The notes: generated by a model from the letters alone, not told the origin. Positions 29,497-38,050 are shown, counted from the stretch's first letter. The stretch: 64,000 nucleotides of DNA from Dyella psychrodurans (GCF_003363265.1 NZ_QRBF01000006.1:168110-232109), one strand, 5' to 3'. A program made the numbers and translations.

Positions 29497-30436
29497 AAAA
29501 TCCACCGTTCGCATCGTCATCATGGAATTCGGCGACGCCGAAGCCGTCGATGCCCATGTCGTTGCCGTTGTAGAACATCAGCAGTTTGCCGCGATGGCGG
29601 ATCAGGGTGGGATAGCAGATGACGCGCGAATCCCAGCCGCTCTCGGACAGGGCCACGCCAAGCGTTTCGTCGTGGCGCTCCCAGCGGATGCCATCCTCGC
29701 TATAGGCGACTCCCGGGAAATATTCGCCGGTGACATTGCCGCGCGTGAAATACATGACGTACTTGTCGCCATCGCGATAGACGCGCGGCCGGCCGATACG
29801 ATATTCGGTGCCGCTCGGCTGCAGGCATATATGGTCTTCGCGCGGAAGGATGCGCGGATCGTCCGTCTCCGCGCAGCGAATGTGATAGCGCGGAAAGGGA
29901 CGGCCGTCGATGGTTTCCCAATCGTCGCCGACGGCGTACCACATGCGCCAGCGGCCGTTTTCCCGCAGCACCGAATGCACTGCGCCGATGGTGCTGCGAC
30001 CATGCGCGCGGTCCAGGATCGGCGTTTCCTGTGCACGCTCGAAATGAAGCCCGCCGTCGCGGGAGATCGCCAGGCCCGTGAAGGCGAGGAATTTGGCTTT
30101 GGCGACGCGCTGAAAGCCCACGTAGAACATGTGCAGGCCATCGGGCGTATCGACGATATCGCCGAGGATCATGCCGTTGTCGTCAAAACAGCCATCCCGG
30201 CCGATATCGAGCACGGGCTCGGCGCCGACGTGCACGATGTCCGTCGGATCGTCCGCGCTTACATCCACATAGCCGATGCGGCTGACGCCATAGGCATCGC
30301 GAAAGCCCGCGTAAACACGAATGAGTTCGTCGCTGATGCGCCAGGGCGTCGGGGTGAGCGCCGAATGGCGCATCCATGCGCCCACGCTGTGCAGCGCGGT
30401 CTCGAAGACCAGGCCTTTCTTGATCCATGCGCCCAT
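29483..30436 (-). CDS. Glycosidase-like beta-propeller protein
   Basis: 317 residues with repeating propeller blades (FYVGFQ, GLAISRDGGLHFER, WRMWYAVGDDW, KYVMYFTRGN, GVAYSEDGIRWERHD, LLMFYNGND), as in the five-bladed GH43/GH32/GH130-like fold. There is no signal peptide, so it acts in the cytoplasm. Whether it is an active glycosidase, a phosphorylase or a transferase cannot be said. Related proteins occur beside FdtA-like genes in O-antigen clusters. Confidence 0.65.
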   Translation of the reverse strand: MGAWIKKGLVFETALHSVGAWMRHSALTPTPWRISDELIRVYAGFRDAYGVSRIGYVDVSADDPTDIVHVGAEPVLDIGRDGCFDDNGMILGDIVDTPDGLHMFYVGFQRVAKAKFLAFTGLAISRDGGLHFERAQETPILDRAHGRSTIGAVHSVLRENGRWRMWYAVGDDWETIDGRPFPRYHIRCAETDDPRILPREDHICLQPSGTEYRIGRPRVYRDGDKYVMYFTRGNVTGEYFPGVAYSEDGIRWERHDETLGVALSESGWDSRVICYPTLIRHRGKLLMFYNGNDMGIDGFGVAEFHDDDANGGFYVHR

Positions 30437-30442
30437 GCGCTG

Positions 30443-31108
30443 TCAAAGCCTCACGGCGAGACTGGATTTGTCCGGTATCGCGCGAGCCGGCGAGCCCACG
30501 TAGATGCGCCCCGGCTCGGTATCGCGCGTGACCAGGGCGCCCGCGCCTATCACGTTGTCCTGCGCGACCTTGACCTGGTCGTTGAAGGTGGCATTGACGC
30601 CGATGAAGCATCCCTCGCCAATCACGCAATAACCCGAAATGACCGCGTGCGAGGCGACGAACACGTTGTCGTGCACCACCGTGCGGTGCCCGACGTGGTT
30701 GCCGCTCCACAGCACGCAGTTGTTGCCGATCCTGACGAAGGGCTGGATGACGTTGTTTTCGAAAATGAAACTGTTTTCGCCTACCTCGGCGTTGTGCCAC
30801 AGGAAGGCGTGCGAACTGACGTAGGTGGCGAATCGGTAGCCTTTGCGCTTGGCATCCTGATAAAAGCGCGTGCGCAGGCGATTGAGGTGGGTGGCGGGGA
30901 TCGCGACGAACGCTTCGTAGTCGGCCGGAGGGTATTGCGCCTCCAATGTTTCGTACGGCACGACGGGACGATCGGCGAGCGTGGACTCTTTGAGATAGTC
31001 GCGCTCGACGCTGAACGCGACGACGTCGTAATCGCTGTCATGCGTGAAGTATTCGCAGGCGATCTGCGCGAACTCGCCCGCGCCGATGATCACTAGCGGA
31101 CGGCGCAT
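30443..31108 (-). CDS. Sugar O/N-acyltransferase (NeuD/PglD-like)
   Basis: 221 residues. The N-terminal Rossmann part reads MRRPLVIIGAGEFAQIACEYF, then a left-handed beta-helix of hexapeptide repeats (EVGENSFIFENNVIQPFVRIGNNCVLWSGNHVG region) with a His in GNHVGHR, and a C-terminal GSPARAI. This is the PglD/NeuD class, which acetylates an amino sugar with acetyl-CoA. In this operon it would play the FdtC/PglD role. The start overlaps the FdtA-like gene by 16 bases. Confidence 0.82.
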   Translation of the reverse strand: MRRPLVIIGAGEFAQIACEYFTHDSDYDVVAFSVERDYLKESTLADRPVVPYETLEAQYPPADYEAFVAIPATHLNRLRTRFYQDAKRKGYRFATYVSSHAFLWHNAEVGENSFIFENNVIQPFVRIGNNCVLWSGNHVGHRTVVHDNVFVASHAVISGYCVIGEGCFIGVNATFNDQVKVAQDNVIGAGALVTRDTEPGRIYVGSPARAIPDKSSLAVRL

Positions 31109-31530
31109 GCGGCCAAGCCTTCCTGCAACGTGGAACCCTTCGCTTCGCGCAGGAACTGCGCGTAGTCGGTGATGTAGTCGGTCGGGTCGTACAACTGGTC
31201 GGCCAGCACCATCAAGACGCAGTCGTGGCTGAAGTTGTACAGCTCGCGCCACACCATGCAGCCGATCAGCAATCCCTGCGAAGGGTCGTCGAGCACCACT
31301 TCCACCGGGCCGTTGCCGTCGTCCAGCAGGATGGTAACGGAACCGCGCACCGGCACCGCCAGCTGATGCAGATGACGGTGCGCATGCTGGCCGCGATGGA
31401 CGTCGTTATGCGTCGCGAACAGGTAGTACACGCGCCGGATGTCGAAAGGCACGTTTCGATCCTGTTCCAACGCGATGAGCATGCCGCGGTCGTCGCCATG
31501 CTTTTGCAACTGAATGCGTTCGATTTCCAT
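31093..31530 (-). CDS. fdtA: FdtA-like dTDP-sugar 3,4-ketoisomerase
   Basis: 145 residues of the WxcM/FdtA/QdtA cupin family. GDDRGMLIALEQDRNVPFDIRR and the histidine pair in HRGQHAHRHLHQLAV mark the active site; VWRELYNFSHDCVLMVLAD closes the barrel. It should convert dTDP-4-keto-6-deoxyglucose to the 3-keto form for amination. It is the first gene of the minus-strand operon; RmlA and RmlB, needed for the dTDP-sugar, are not in the window. Confidence 0.83.
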   Translation of the reverse strand: MEIERIQLQKHGDDRGMLIALEQDRNVPFDIRRVYYLFATHNDVHRGQHAHRHLHQLAVPVRGSVTILLDDGNGPVEVVLDDPSQGLLIGCMVWRELYNFSHDCVLMVLADQLYDPTDYITDYAQFLREAKGSTLQEGLAACAVR

Positions 31531-31881
31531 GTTCAAGGCCAGGCCGTGATTGCGTGAAGGTGACCCACGTACCTGAGTGCCGCACCATCCTGGAAAGGTT
31601 GTGCCGGACTTCGAACGCGAAGTCGCCGCCACTCCTTTCGATGACATCAATATGACTCGCTCGATACACCACGATGTCGACGCCGTTTTCACGGCTCATC
31701 GTTGAATCGGCGCAACCTTTCGCTCCCCGCATGGCACCCATGCACACGAGACCGTCTTCGCAACGCCACGCGGTTTGCTTCTGGCGTGAGGAAGGTCATG
31801 GGCAGGCATGAATCGACGGGACGCGCGGGCAGCTCGGATATGGCATTGGACATCAAGGCTGGGTCAAAGCAGGGGAAAAAC
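31531..31881. other. Divergent intergenic region, operon promoter
   Basis: 351 bases between the start of the polysaccharide operon and the cytochrome b561 gene. It must hold the operon promoter. I find no JUMPstart/ops element and no clear -35/-10 pair. The open frames running through it lack ribosome-binding sites and I do not call them. Confidence 0.4.
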
Positions 31882-32478
31882 GTGGCATTCATGCCCGGCG
31901 CGGAAGCCGACGCGAGCGGCGCCGCGCATCAGCCTTCGCAGACGATCGCCGTGGAGCGTCCAAGGAGGTTGGTGGTGATGCACTGGCTTACGGTGCTTTG
32001 CGTGTGCGTGGGGGTGACATTCATCCTGGTCCGCGATCAAGTCGATGGCCGCGCCTTGCGCCAATGGCTGCTGGAAGGCCATCGCCATTTCGGATTGTTC
32101 GTGCTCATTCTTTTCTTCTTGCGCGTGGCACTGCGCATTCGCCTTGGCACGTTGCCATCGGCAAGCCGCAATGCCTGGCCGATCCGCGCGGCCGCGGCAC
32201 TGACGCATATCGCGCTGTATGCATTGATGCTTGCGCTGCCGATCCTCGGCTGGGCATTGAGCAATGCGGAAGACAAGCCGGTGCATTTTTTCGGCCTGAC
32301 CCTGCCCGCACTGGTCGGCGGCGACGAAGATCTCGCCGATCGGCTGCAGACCTTGCATCTCGATGCCGCCTGGTTGTTGCTGGCGCTGGTCTTGCTGCAC
32401 ATCGCAGCCGCCCTTTGGCACCACTTCGCGCTGCGCGATGGAACGCTGCGGCTGATGCTTCCCAAACGCCGACGGTAA
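31882..32478 (+). CDS. Cytochrome b561-family protein
   Basis: 198 residues with four membrane helices (LVVMHWLTVLCVCVGVTFIL, FGLFVLILFFLRVALRI, AAALTHIALYALMLALPILGW, LDAAWLLLALVLLHIAAALWHH). His residues in the first, third and fourth helices (MHWL, LTHIALY, LLHIAAALWHH) fit the di-heme b561 plan that moves electrons across the inner membrane from quinol. The GTG at 31882 is preferred because AGGGG lies about six bases upstream; ATGs at 31840 and 31891 are alternatives. Confidence 0.8.
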   Translation: MAFMPGAEADASGAAHQPSQTIAVERPRRLVVMHWLTVLCVCVGVTFILVRDQVDGRALRQWLLEGHRHFGLFVLILFFLRVALRIRLGTLPSASRNAWPIRAAAALTHIALYALMLALPILGWALSNAEDKPVHFFGLTLPALVGGDEDLADRLQTLHLDAAWLLLALVLLHIAAALWHHFALRDGTLRLMLPKRRR

Positions 32479-32745
32479 GAGCCTGTTTACGGTCTCGGCG
32501 TGGCCCGCGCCGGGACTGTTTGCCTGTCGGGCAAGGAGGAACGAAGGCGTGTATGTCGATACACAACTGAGTGAGGACGCAGCCCGGCGGGCAAACAGAC
32601 CCGGCCCGAAGGGTTGCCAAGGTGCGGCCGCCATGCGGCAGCGCGCGGCTTGGCCTGACAGCCAGTCAGGCGCTGCGCCACGCACTACCACCTGCCGGCC
32701 GCACCTTGGCAACGCGGGCTACGCCGAGACCGTAAACAGGCTCTT
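32477..32745. mobile_element. 269-bp nested-palindrome element (MITE-like)
   Basis: Perfect 25-bp terminal inverted repeats at 32477-32501 and 32721-32745. Inside are two further inverted repeats: CCGGGACTGTTTGCC (about 32510) against GGCAAACAGACCCGG (about 32585), and GGTTGCCAAGGTGCGGCC (about 32613) against GGCCGCACCTTGGCAAC (about 32697). Folded, it gives a stem carrying two hairpin arms. It starts on the stop codon of the cytochrome b561 gene. No transposase is encoded. Confidence 0.7.
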
Positions 32746-32793
32746 GGAGAGCGCCTTGTGTTCTGTCGCACTGGATCACGACAAGGAGATCTT

Positions 32794-34140
32794 ATGTCAT
32801 CACTTTTGAATCGACGCCCGATGCGCCGGACGCACAGGGTTTACCTGTGGCTTGCCGTCGCCGTGCTTCTGCTTTTTGCCAGCACCGGCGCGCAGGCCAT
32901 TCCTGCCTATGCGCGGCAGACCGGCAACGCATGCGCGGACTGCCATGCCGGCTCCTATGGCCCTGCACTGACGCCGTTTGGCATGCGCTTCAAGCTCAAC
33001 GGTTATACCGATACGGATAGCAACGGCTTCAAGATTCCGGTCGCCGCCCAGATCACCGGCACACGCAACGTGCCGGCGAAGGGCCAGAGCAGCAATCTGC
33101 TTACGGAAGCGGATATCTATCTGGCGGGGCGAGTGACGGACAACATCGGCGGTTACGTCAAGATCGCAACGGATAACAACGGCAACGACAAATTCAGCAC
33201 CAAGTTGAGCGATGTCGACCTGCGTTTCGTGGCCAAGGACGTGAATCTGGGCAGCAAGCAGGCCACCTTCGGCGTGAGCGTGAACAACAACCCGGGATTC
33301 CAGGACGCCGTCAGCGATCTGTTCGCTTCCACGCAACTCGGCCCGCCCGGCGTCACGGGTACGCTGCTTAATCCTTCCAGCCCCAATACGTTGGCCGATC
33401 GCGTGATCGGTGCGACTGTCTATGGCGTTTACGACTCCGACTGGTACGGCGAAGTCGGCACGTACACGGCGCTGCCGTTATCCGAACAGAGCAATCTCGG
33501 TTATGCGCAATCGGGCGATCCGGGCAAGCTCAGCGATACCGGCTATTTCCGCTTCGCGTACATGAAGGATCTCAAGAAGCAATTTTTCTCCGCCGGCATC
33601 GTCGCATTGACCACCAAGCGCCAGCTTCCGCGCACGGGCCCCACGGAGGACCTCACCGATCTTGGCTATGACCTGACGTACCAGTTCATCGGCAATCGGA
33701 AAAACATCGTGCAGGCGAGTTTTGTCGATATTCTCGAACTGCGGCATTACGGCAGCCTGCCGCCCAGTCCGTTCCCGGGCATCACGGCGCAGACGCACGA
33801 GGCGGTGCACGACAAGACATTGTCGCTCACCTACACGTTCCTGCAGAGCTACGGCTTTTCCGTCGCGCACATGATGAGCACGGGAACGCGCGATGTCGTT
33901 CGCTACGAGCCCTACGGCGTTCCCGATACCACCAGCAACCAGTTCACGGTGTTCTGGACGCCTTTCGGCAAGGACGATTCGCTGACACCTTTCGCCAACC
34001 TGAAGCTGTCGGCCACCTGGTTCCGCTTCAACCGATTCAACGGCAGCAGCATGAACGTTTTCGGCGCGCCGCCCGGTGTTCCGGGGACCAGTGCGCGGGA
34101 CCTCGATGCATTTTTGATTTTGGCGAGTGTCGCCTTCTAA
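32794..34140 (+). CDS. Cyc2-like cytochrome-porin fusion
   Basis: 448 residues. A signal peptide (cleavage near AQA, residue 35) is followed by one heme c motif CADCH (47-51) and then a long beta-barrel of amphipathic strands ending in aromatic SVAF. A single heme plugged into an outer-membrane porin is the architecture of Cyc2, the outer-membrane iron oxidase, whose family size (about 400-485) fits. AAGGAGA precedes the ATG at 32794. With the soluble cytochrome c downstream and b561 upstream it could carry electrons across the outer membrane. Iron as donor is inference. Confidence 0.72.
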   Translation: MSSLLNRRPMRRTHRVYLWLAVAVLLLFASTGAQAIPAYARQTGNACADCHAGSYGPALTPFGMRFKLNGYTDTDSNGFKIPVAAQITGTRNVPAKGQSSNLLTEADIYLAGRVTDNIGGYVKIATDNNGNDKFSTKLSDVDLRFVAKDVNLGSKQATFGVSVNNNPGFQDAVSDLFASTQLGPPGVTGTLLNPSSPNTLADRVIGATVYGVYDSDWYGEVGTYTALPLSEQSNLGYAQSGDPGKLSDTGYFRFAYMKDLKKQFFSAGIVALTTKRQLPRTGPTEDLTDLGYDLTYQFIGNRKNIVQASFVDILELRHYGSLPPSPFPGITAQTHEAVHDKTLSLTYTFLQSYGFSVAHMMSTGTRDVVRYEPYGVPDTTSNQFTVFWTPFGKDDSLTPFANLKLSATWFRFNRFNGSSMNVFGAPPGVPGTSARDLDAFLILASVAF

Positions 34141-34177
34141 AGCATCCCCTTCAAAAAATGTGTACAGGAGTCAGAAA

Positions 34178-34573
34178 GTGAGCAAGTTGCTTTGGATACC
34201 GTTGTGCGTGGCTGCTGCTGGACTCTATCTCGGAGGTGCGTTTATTTCCCCTTTTGCCATGGCCGGTGACGCAAGCGCCGGGTCGGATGTTTTCAAGACG
34301 GAATGTTCGGAATGCCACAGCGTGAAGGACGGACGCAACAAGAAAGGTCCCAGCCTGTTCGGTATAGTCGGACGCGCGGCAGGCACCGCGCCCAACTACA
34401 AGTATTCGGATGCGTTGCTGCAGGCTCACTGGGTGTGGACCGCCGACAAGCTGCACGGTTATTTGTCGCAACCCGCCAAACAGGCCAATCCCGGTACCAA
34501 GATGAAGTACGACGGCTTGACCGATTCCAAGCAACTTGATGACCTCATCTCATACCTGAGCACGATCCACTGA
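34178..34573 (+). CDS. Class I cytochrome c, periplasmic
   Basis: 131 residues: an N-terminal signal or anchor (LLWIPLCVAAAGLYLGGAF), heme motif CSECH (43-47) and a Met axial ligand in GTKMKYDG (M109). The GKG-like KKGPSLFGIVGR and NYKYSDALLQAHWVW blocks place it in the c2/c550 class. GTG start at 34178 preceded by CAGGAG. It lies 37 bases after the Cyc2-like gene and is the natural soluble electron partner in the periplasm. Confidence 0.88.
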   Translation: MSKLLWIPLCVAAAGLYLGGAFISPFAMAGDASAGSDVFKTECSECHSVKDGRNKKGPSLFGIVGRAAGTAPNYKYSDALLQAHWVWTADKLHGYLSQPAKQANPGTKMKYDGLTDSKQLDDLISYLSTIH

Positions 34574-34608
34574 TGACATCGTTGCGCGCCACCAATGACA
34601 TTTCCTTG

Positions 34609-34638
34609 TATTTCCGGATCGTCTATAAGCCGGAAATA
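34609..34638 (+). terminator. Hairpin after cytochrome c gene
   Basis: TATTTCCGG (34609-34617) pairs with CCGGAAATA (34630-34638) 36 bases after the stop. No run of T follows, so it is a weak or non-canonical terminator. Confidence 0.4.
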
Positions 34639-34644
34639 CTTGTT

Positions 34645-34668
34645 AGAGCCTGTCTACGATCTCTGCGT
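34645..34668. repeat. Solo copy of the element's terminal repeat
   Basis: 24 bases that match 21 of 24 positions of the left terminal repeat of the 32477-32745 element, in the same orientation, with no second end within the window. It looks like a remnant or an independent target of the same repeat family. Confidence 0.55.
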
Positions 34669-34680
34669 GCGTAGATCCTC

Positions 34681-35457
34681 ATGAAGGAGCGTTGCCCTTT
34701 TCGCGCTGGAAGCACCGGCCGCCTCGGCGTTGTCCGGATGGGTCTTCCGTGTGCGTGGCTGGCGGCGATGGCGTGCGTTTCCCAGCCGCTCCGTGCGCAA
34801 TCGTCCACGGTCAGCGGCGCGGTGGCGGTCAGTTCCCAGCTGGTGGATCGCGGCCTGGCGATCACGCCTACCACACCGATTTTGCAGGCGGCAAGCTCCT
34901 GGACCTCCGCGTCGGGCTGGTCCCTCGGCGTTTCGGGTGCCACCGAGATACGCTCGCCTGGGCACTTTTCCGAAGCGATGGCCCAGGTGTCGCGCGACTG
35001 GTCGCTCTCCAGCGACTGGCAAATGCAGGCCGGTGCGCTCTATTACGACTACCCGGGCAATGCCCAGGCACGGCTTTTCGATCGAACCGAAATCGGCCTC
35101 AACTGGATATACCGGGACATTCTGACGTTTGGCCTGTCCGCCATCTGCCTTACCAACGGAACCCATCACGTCCCGCGAGGTGCCGCCGACATCGATTTCC
35201 ACTGGCCGCTGGCCTGGCATTTTTCCCTTTCGATGGGTGTCGGCGTCGCACAGAAATTGATTCAGGCTTATGAATCATATGGTTACAACAACCGACTGGG
35301 CACCGGCGTGTATCGCTACGGGCATGCCGGATTGCTGTGGAGCTACGGCCCATGGCGGGTGGAGCTGGATCGCATCGCGACAAATCCGGTCATACCCCGG
35401 CGCTCAGGTAGCCTGGTCGCCCAGCCGTGGGTGGGCACGGTATCGTGGTCTTTCTGA
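34681..35457 (+). CDS. TorF-family putative porin
   Basis: 258 residues with a signal peptide (cleavage near LRAQ, residue 40 from this ATG; MGLPCAWLAAMACVSQPLRA from the ATG at 34738). The mature start VSGAVAVSSQLVDRGLAITPTTPILQA is the TorF/Gcw_chp family hallmark, and the chain ends SWSF, as outer-membrane barrels do. Position after the cytochrome genes hints at a role in the same respiratory pathway, but a break with a hairpin and a repeat separates them. Confidence 0.78.
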   Translation: MKERCPFRAGSTGRLGVVRMGLPCAWLAAMACVSQPLRAQSSTVSGAVAVSSQLVDRGLAITPTTPILQAASSWTSASGWSLGVSGATEIRSPGHFSEAMAQVSRDWSLSSDWQMQAGALYYDYPGNAQARLFDRTEIGLNWIYRDILTFGLSAICLTNGTHHVPRGAADIDFHWPLAWHFSLSMGVGVAQKLIQAYESYGYNNRLGTGVYRYGHAGLLWSYGPWRVELDRIATNPVIPRRSGSLVAQPWVGTVSWSF

Positions 35458-35532
35458 TTCCGAGGCAACCTTCCGGCGCCTTAAGCGCACTCATGTGGAA
35501 ACCCGCCGCTACCCGGCGACTCCTCCAGACCT

Positions 35533-36117
35533 ATGAACGAAGCCACTATCGACGCCGACGCAACCGATCGCATGCTGCTCCAGCGCATGTCGACGGGTGA
35601 CCGCGTCGCGCTGGCAACGATGTACCACAGTTATCACGGCCGGCTGTGCCGCTTTCTGTCGCGCCTGACCCGGCGCACGGACGTCATCGAAGAAGTCGTC
35701 AACGACTGCTTCTGGATCGTCTGGCAGAAAGCCGGCGAGTTCCGCGGCGATTCGCGCGTTTCGACGTGGATCATGGGCATTGCCTACCGCTGCGGGCTCA
35801 AGACCCTGCGGCAGCATGGCGACGAACCCGTGGAAGACGATGCGATACCGGAAGATCGCATACCGTCGTCGGACCCGGATGAAGATCGCGAATTGCGCGA
35901 CTGGCTGAGCAAGGGTCTGGATCGTCTGTCGGCGGATCAGCGCGTCGTGGTCGAACTGGTCTACGGCGTAGGCCATTCCCTGGACGATGTCGCCACCATC
36001 ATGCAGTGCCCGGTGGGCACGGTGAAAGCACGCTTGTTTCATGCGCGCGTCAAGCTGCGCAACGTGCTTCCCAGCTTGGCGGGCGAATCACCTGTTTTGA
36101 AAGAGAGCGTGTCATGA
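35533..36117 (+). CDS. ECF RNA polymerase sigma factor
   Basis: 194 residues with region 2 (ALATMYHSYHGRLCRFLSRLTRRTDVIEEVVNDCFWIVWQKAGEFRGDSRVSTW) and region 4 (LSADQRVVVELVYGVGHSLDDVATIMQCPVGTVKARLFHARVKLR), no region 1 or 3, as in ECF sigma factors. It is followed by its anti-sigma gene, overlapping by four bases. A GGCAACC sequence about 70 bases upstream of the ATG resembles the -35 of ECF promoters, which would fit autoregulation. Confidence 0.88.
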   Translation: MNEATIDADATDRMLLQRMSTGDRVALATMYHSYHGRLCRFLSRLTRRTDVIEEVVNDCFWIVWQKAGEFRGDSRVSTWIMGIAYRCGLKTLRQHGDEPVEDDAIPEDRIPSSDPDEDRELRDWLSKGLDRLSADQRVVVELVYGVGHSLDDVATIMQCPVGTVKARLFHARVKLRNVLPSLAGESPVLKESVS

Positions 36118-36749
36118 GCTACCCCATGGATACCGGCCAGGATTGTCTGCGCGCCTGGGAGGCAATGCCCTGGGTGTTGCAGGAAAGCGCCACGCAGGAA
36201 CAAAGCCAGTGGCTGGATCGTCATCTTGTCCACTGCGCATCCTGCCGCGCGGAATTCGAGCAGCAGAATCGCCTGCGCCTGGCGCTGTCGCTGCCGACGG
36301 AGATTCACATCGACGCCAATGCAGGTTTGAAGCGCCTGATGGATCGCATCGATGCGCCCGTGCGCGAGGAAACCCCTCATCGCTTGCGTTCCGGGAGCTG
36401 GCTGACGCGCGGATTGGTTGCAGCCGTCATGGTGCAGGCGATTGCCATCGGCGCGTTGAGCATGAAGTTCTGGTCGGCGGGCGAAGCGCCGGCGTATCGC
36501 ACGCTGAGTGAGGAATCGGCGCCCGTCGCGGCGGGCTCCATCCGGGTCGTGCCCGATGCAAGCATGACCTTGACCGACTGGAATGCACTGCTGCATTCGC
36601 TGCGCCTGCAGGTCGTGGGCGGCCCCAACGACATGGGCGCCTACACGGTCGCGCCGGCGAATTCCACGGTGACGACACAACAGGCGTTGAAGCAGCTGCG
36701 CGCTGCACGAGGCATCCGATTGGCGGAGCCCATCGTCGGAACGCCATGA
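36114..36749 (+). CDS. Anti-sigma factor with zinc motif
   Basis: 211 residues. The zinc-associated anti-sigma motif H37-x3-C41-x2-C44 sits in HLVHCASCRAEF; one membrane helix (about residues 98-120, WLTRGLVAAVMVQAIAIGAL) places the remaining C-terminal 90 residues in the periplasm as a sensor. Start ATG at 36114 overlaps the sigma stop; its own stop overlaps the peptidase start. Confidence 0.86.
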   Translation: MSYPMDTGQDCLRAWEAMPWVLQESATQEQSQWLDRHLVHCASCRAEFEQQNRLRLALSLPTEIHIDANAGLKRLMDRIDAPVREETPHRLRSGSWLTRGLVAAVMVQAIAIGALSMKFWSAGEAPAYRTLSEESAPVAAGSIRVVPDASMTLTDWNALLHSLRLQVVGGPNDMGAYTVAPANSTVTTQQALKQLRAARGIRLAEPIVGTP

Positions 36750-38050
36750 AGCACGGCTTTTTTCTTTCTGTCGCTCTCGCTGCGTTGTTGAGCGCGTGCG
36801 TGCACTCGCCTTCCGTGGCCTCGCAGGACTCTCCCAACGATGTCGGCCGTGCGCCGGTCAACGTATCGACGATGGACAGCCAGCGCGACATCGTGCTGGC
36901 TGTCGCCAACCCGATCGAACCACCTTCGACGCATGCCGGCTCGAGTCTACTGGGCTACACCTCGCACGCGCTTTACGGCGCAGGCGAACGTGCCGTGTCC
37001 AACCTGGCGGCACTGAAGCAGCAGTATGGCTTGCATGAAGTCGCAGGCTGGCCGATCAAGGCGCTCAAGCTCTATTGCGTGGTGCTGGAACCGCCGGCCG
37101 GCGTGACGCGCGACGCATTGTTGAAGGCGCTCGCCAAGGACGATCGCGTACAGCTTGCGCAACCGCTGCAGGATTACGCCGTCTACGCGGACGATTCCCA
37201 GGACCCGCCACATCCCTACAACGATCCCTACGTGAACTTGCAGCGCGGCTTCGTCGAAACCGATGCCGCTGTCGCCCACAACACCAGCCAGGGCGCCGGC
37301 GTTCATATCGCGATTGTCGATACCGGCGCCGATACGACGCATCCGGACCTGCAAGGCCGCATCAGCGACACGCATGACGAGGTCGATGGCAACGCATCGT
37401 CGTTCGACCGCGACAGCCATGGCACGGAAGTCGCCGGCATCATTACCGCCGACGCCGACAACCATCAGGGCATCGTGGGCATCGCGCCGAAATCGATCGT
37501 CAGCATCTACAAGGCCTGCTGGTATCCGCAGGTGCCCAACAGCGGTGCGCGCTGCAATTCCTTCACGCTCGCCAAGGCGCTCGCGGCGATCATCGATACG
37601 AATGCGCGCATCGTCAATCTCAGTTTGGGCGGCCCCGCCGATCCCTTGCTCGGCAAACTGCTCAATCAATTGTTGAGCGAGGGCCGCATCGTGGTGGCTG
37701 CGTTGCCGCCGAACGGATCGCTCGATGGATTTCCCGACAACGCACCGGGCGTCATTGTGGTGCGCATGAGCAGCGCGTCGCCGGCACCGCAAGGCATATT
37801 GAGCGCGCCGGGCACCGACATTCTTACGACACAACCCGGCGGCGGATACGACTTCACCTCCGGATCGTCCATGGCTGCCGCTCACGTGAGCGGCATTGCC
37901 GCTTTGGTGCTGTCGCTCGCACCGAAGCTCGATGCGCGCTCCGTGCACGATCTGCTGTTACGCAGCAGCAAAGTCTCCCACGGCGTGCTTCAGGTGAACG
38001 CAGCAGCAGCCGTGGCGACGCTCGGCGATGCGCGAAAAACACAGCGCTGA
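36746..38050 (+). CDS. Subtilisin-like (S8) lipoprotein peptidase
   Basis: 434 residues. The signal peptide ends in a lipobox (ALLSAC), so it is a periplasmic lipoprotein. The S8 triad is intact: Asp192 in IVDTGADTTHPDL, His225 in DSHGTEVAGI and Ser375 in SGSSMAAAHVSG. Its start overlaps the anti-sigma stop by four bases, so sigma, anti-sigma and protease are made together. It may cleave the periplasmic part of the anti-sigma factor or a processed target of the regulon. Confidence 0.88.
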   Translation: MKHGFFLSVALAALLSACVHSPSVASQDSPNDVGRAPVNVSTMDSQRDIVLAVANPIEPPSTHAGSSLLGYTSHALYGAGERAVSNLAALKQQYGLHEVAGWPIKALKLYCVVLEPPAGVTRDALLKALAKDDRVQLAQPLQDYAVYADDSQDPPHPYNDPYVNLQRGFVETDAAVAHNTSQGAGVHIAIVDTGADTTHPDLQGRISDTHDEVDGNASSFDRDSHGTEVAGIITADADNHQGIVGIAPKSIVSIYKACWYPQVPNSGARCNSFTLAKALAAIIDTNARIVNLSLGGPADPLLGKLLNQLLSEGRIVVAALPPNGSLDGFPDNAPGVIVVRMSSASPAPQGILSAPGTDILTTQPGGGYDFTSGSSMAAAHVSGIAALVLSLAPKLDARSVHDLLLRSSKVSHGVLQVNAAAAVATLGDARKTQR

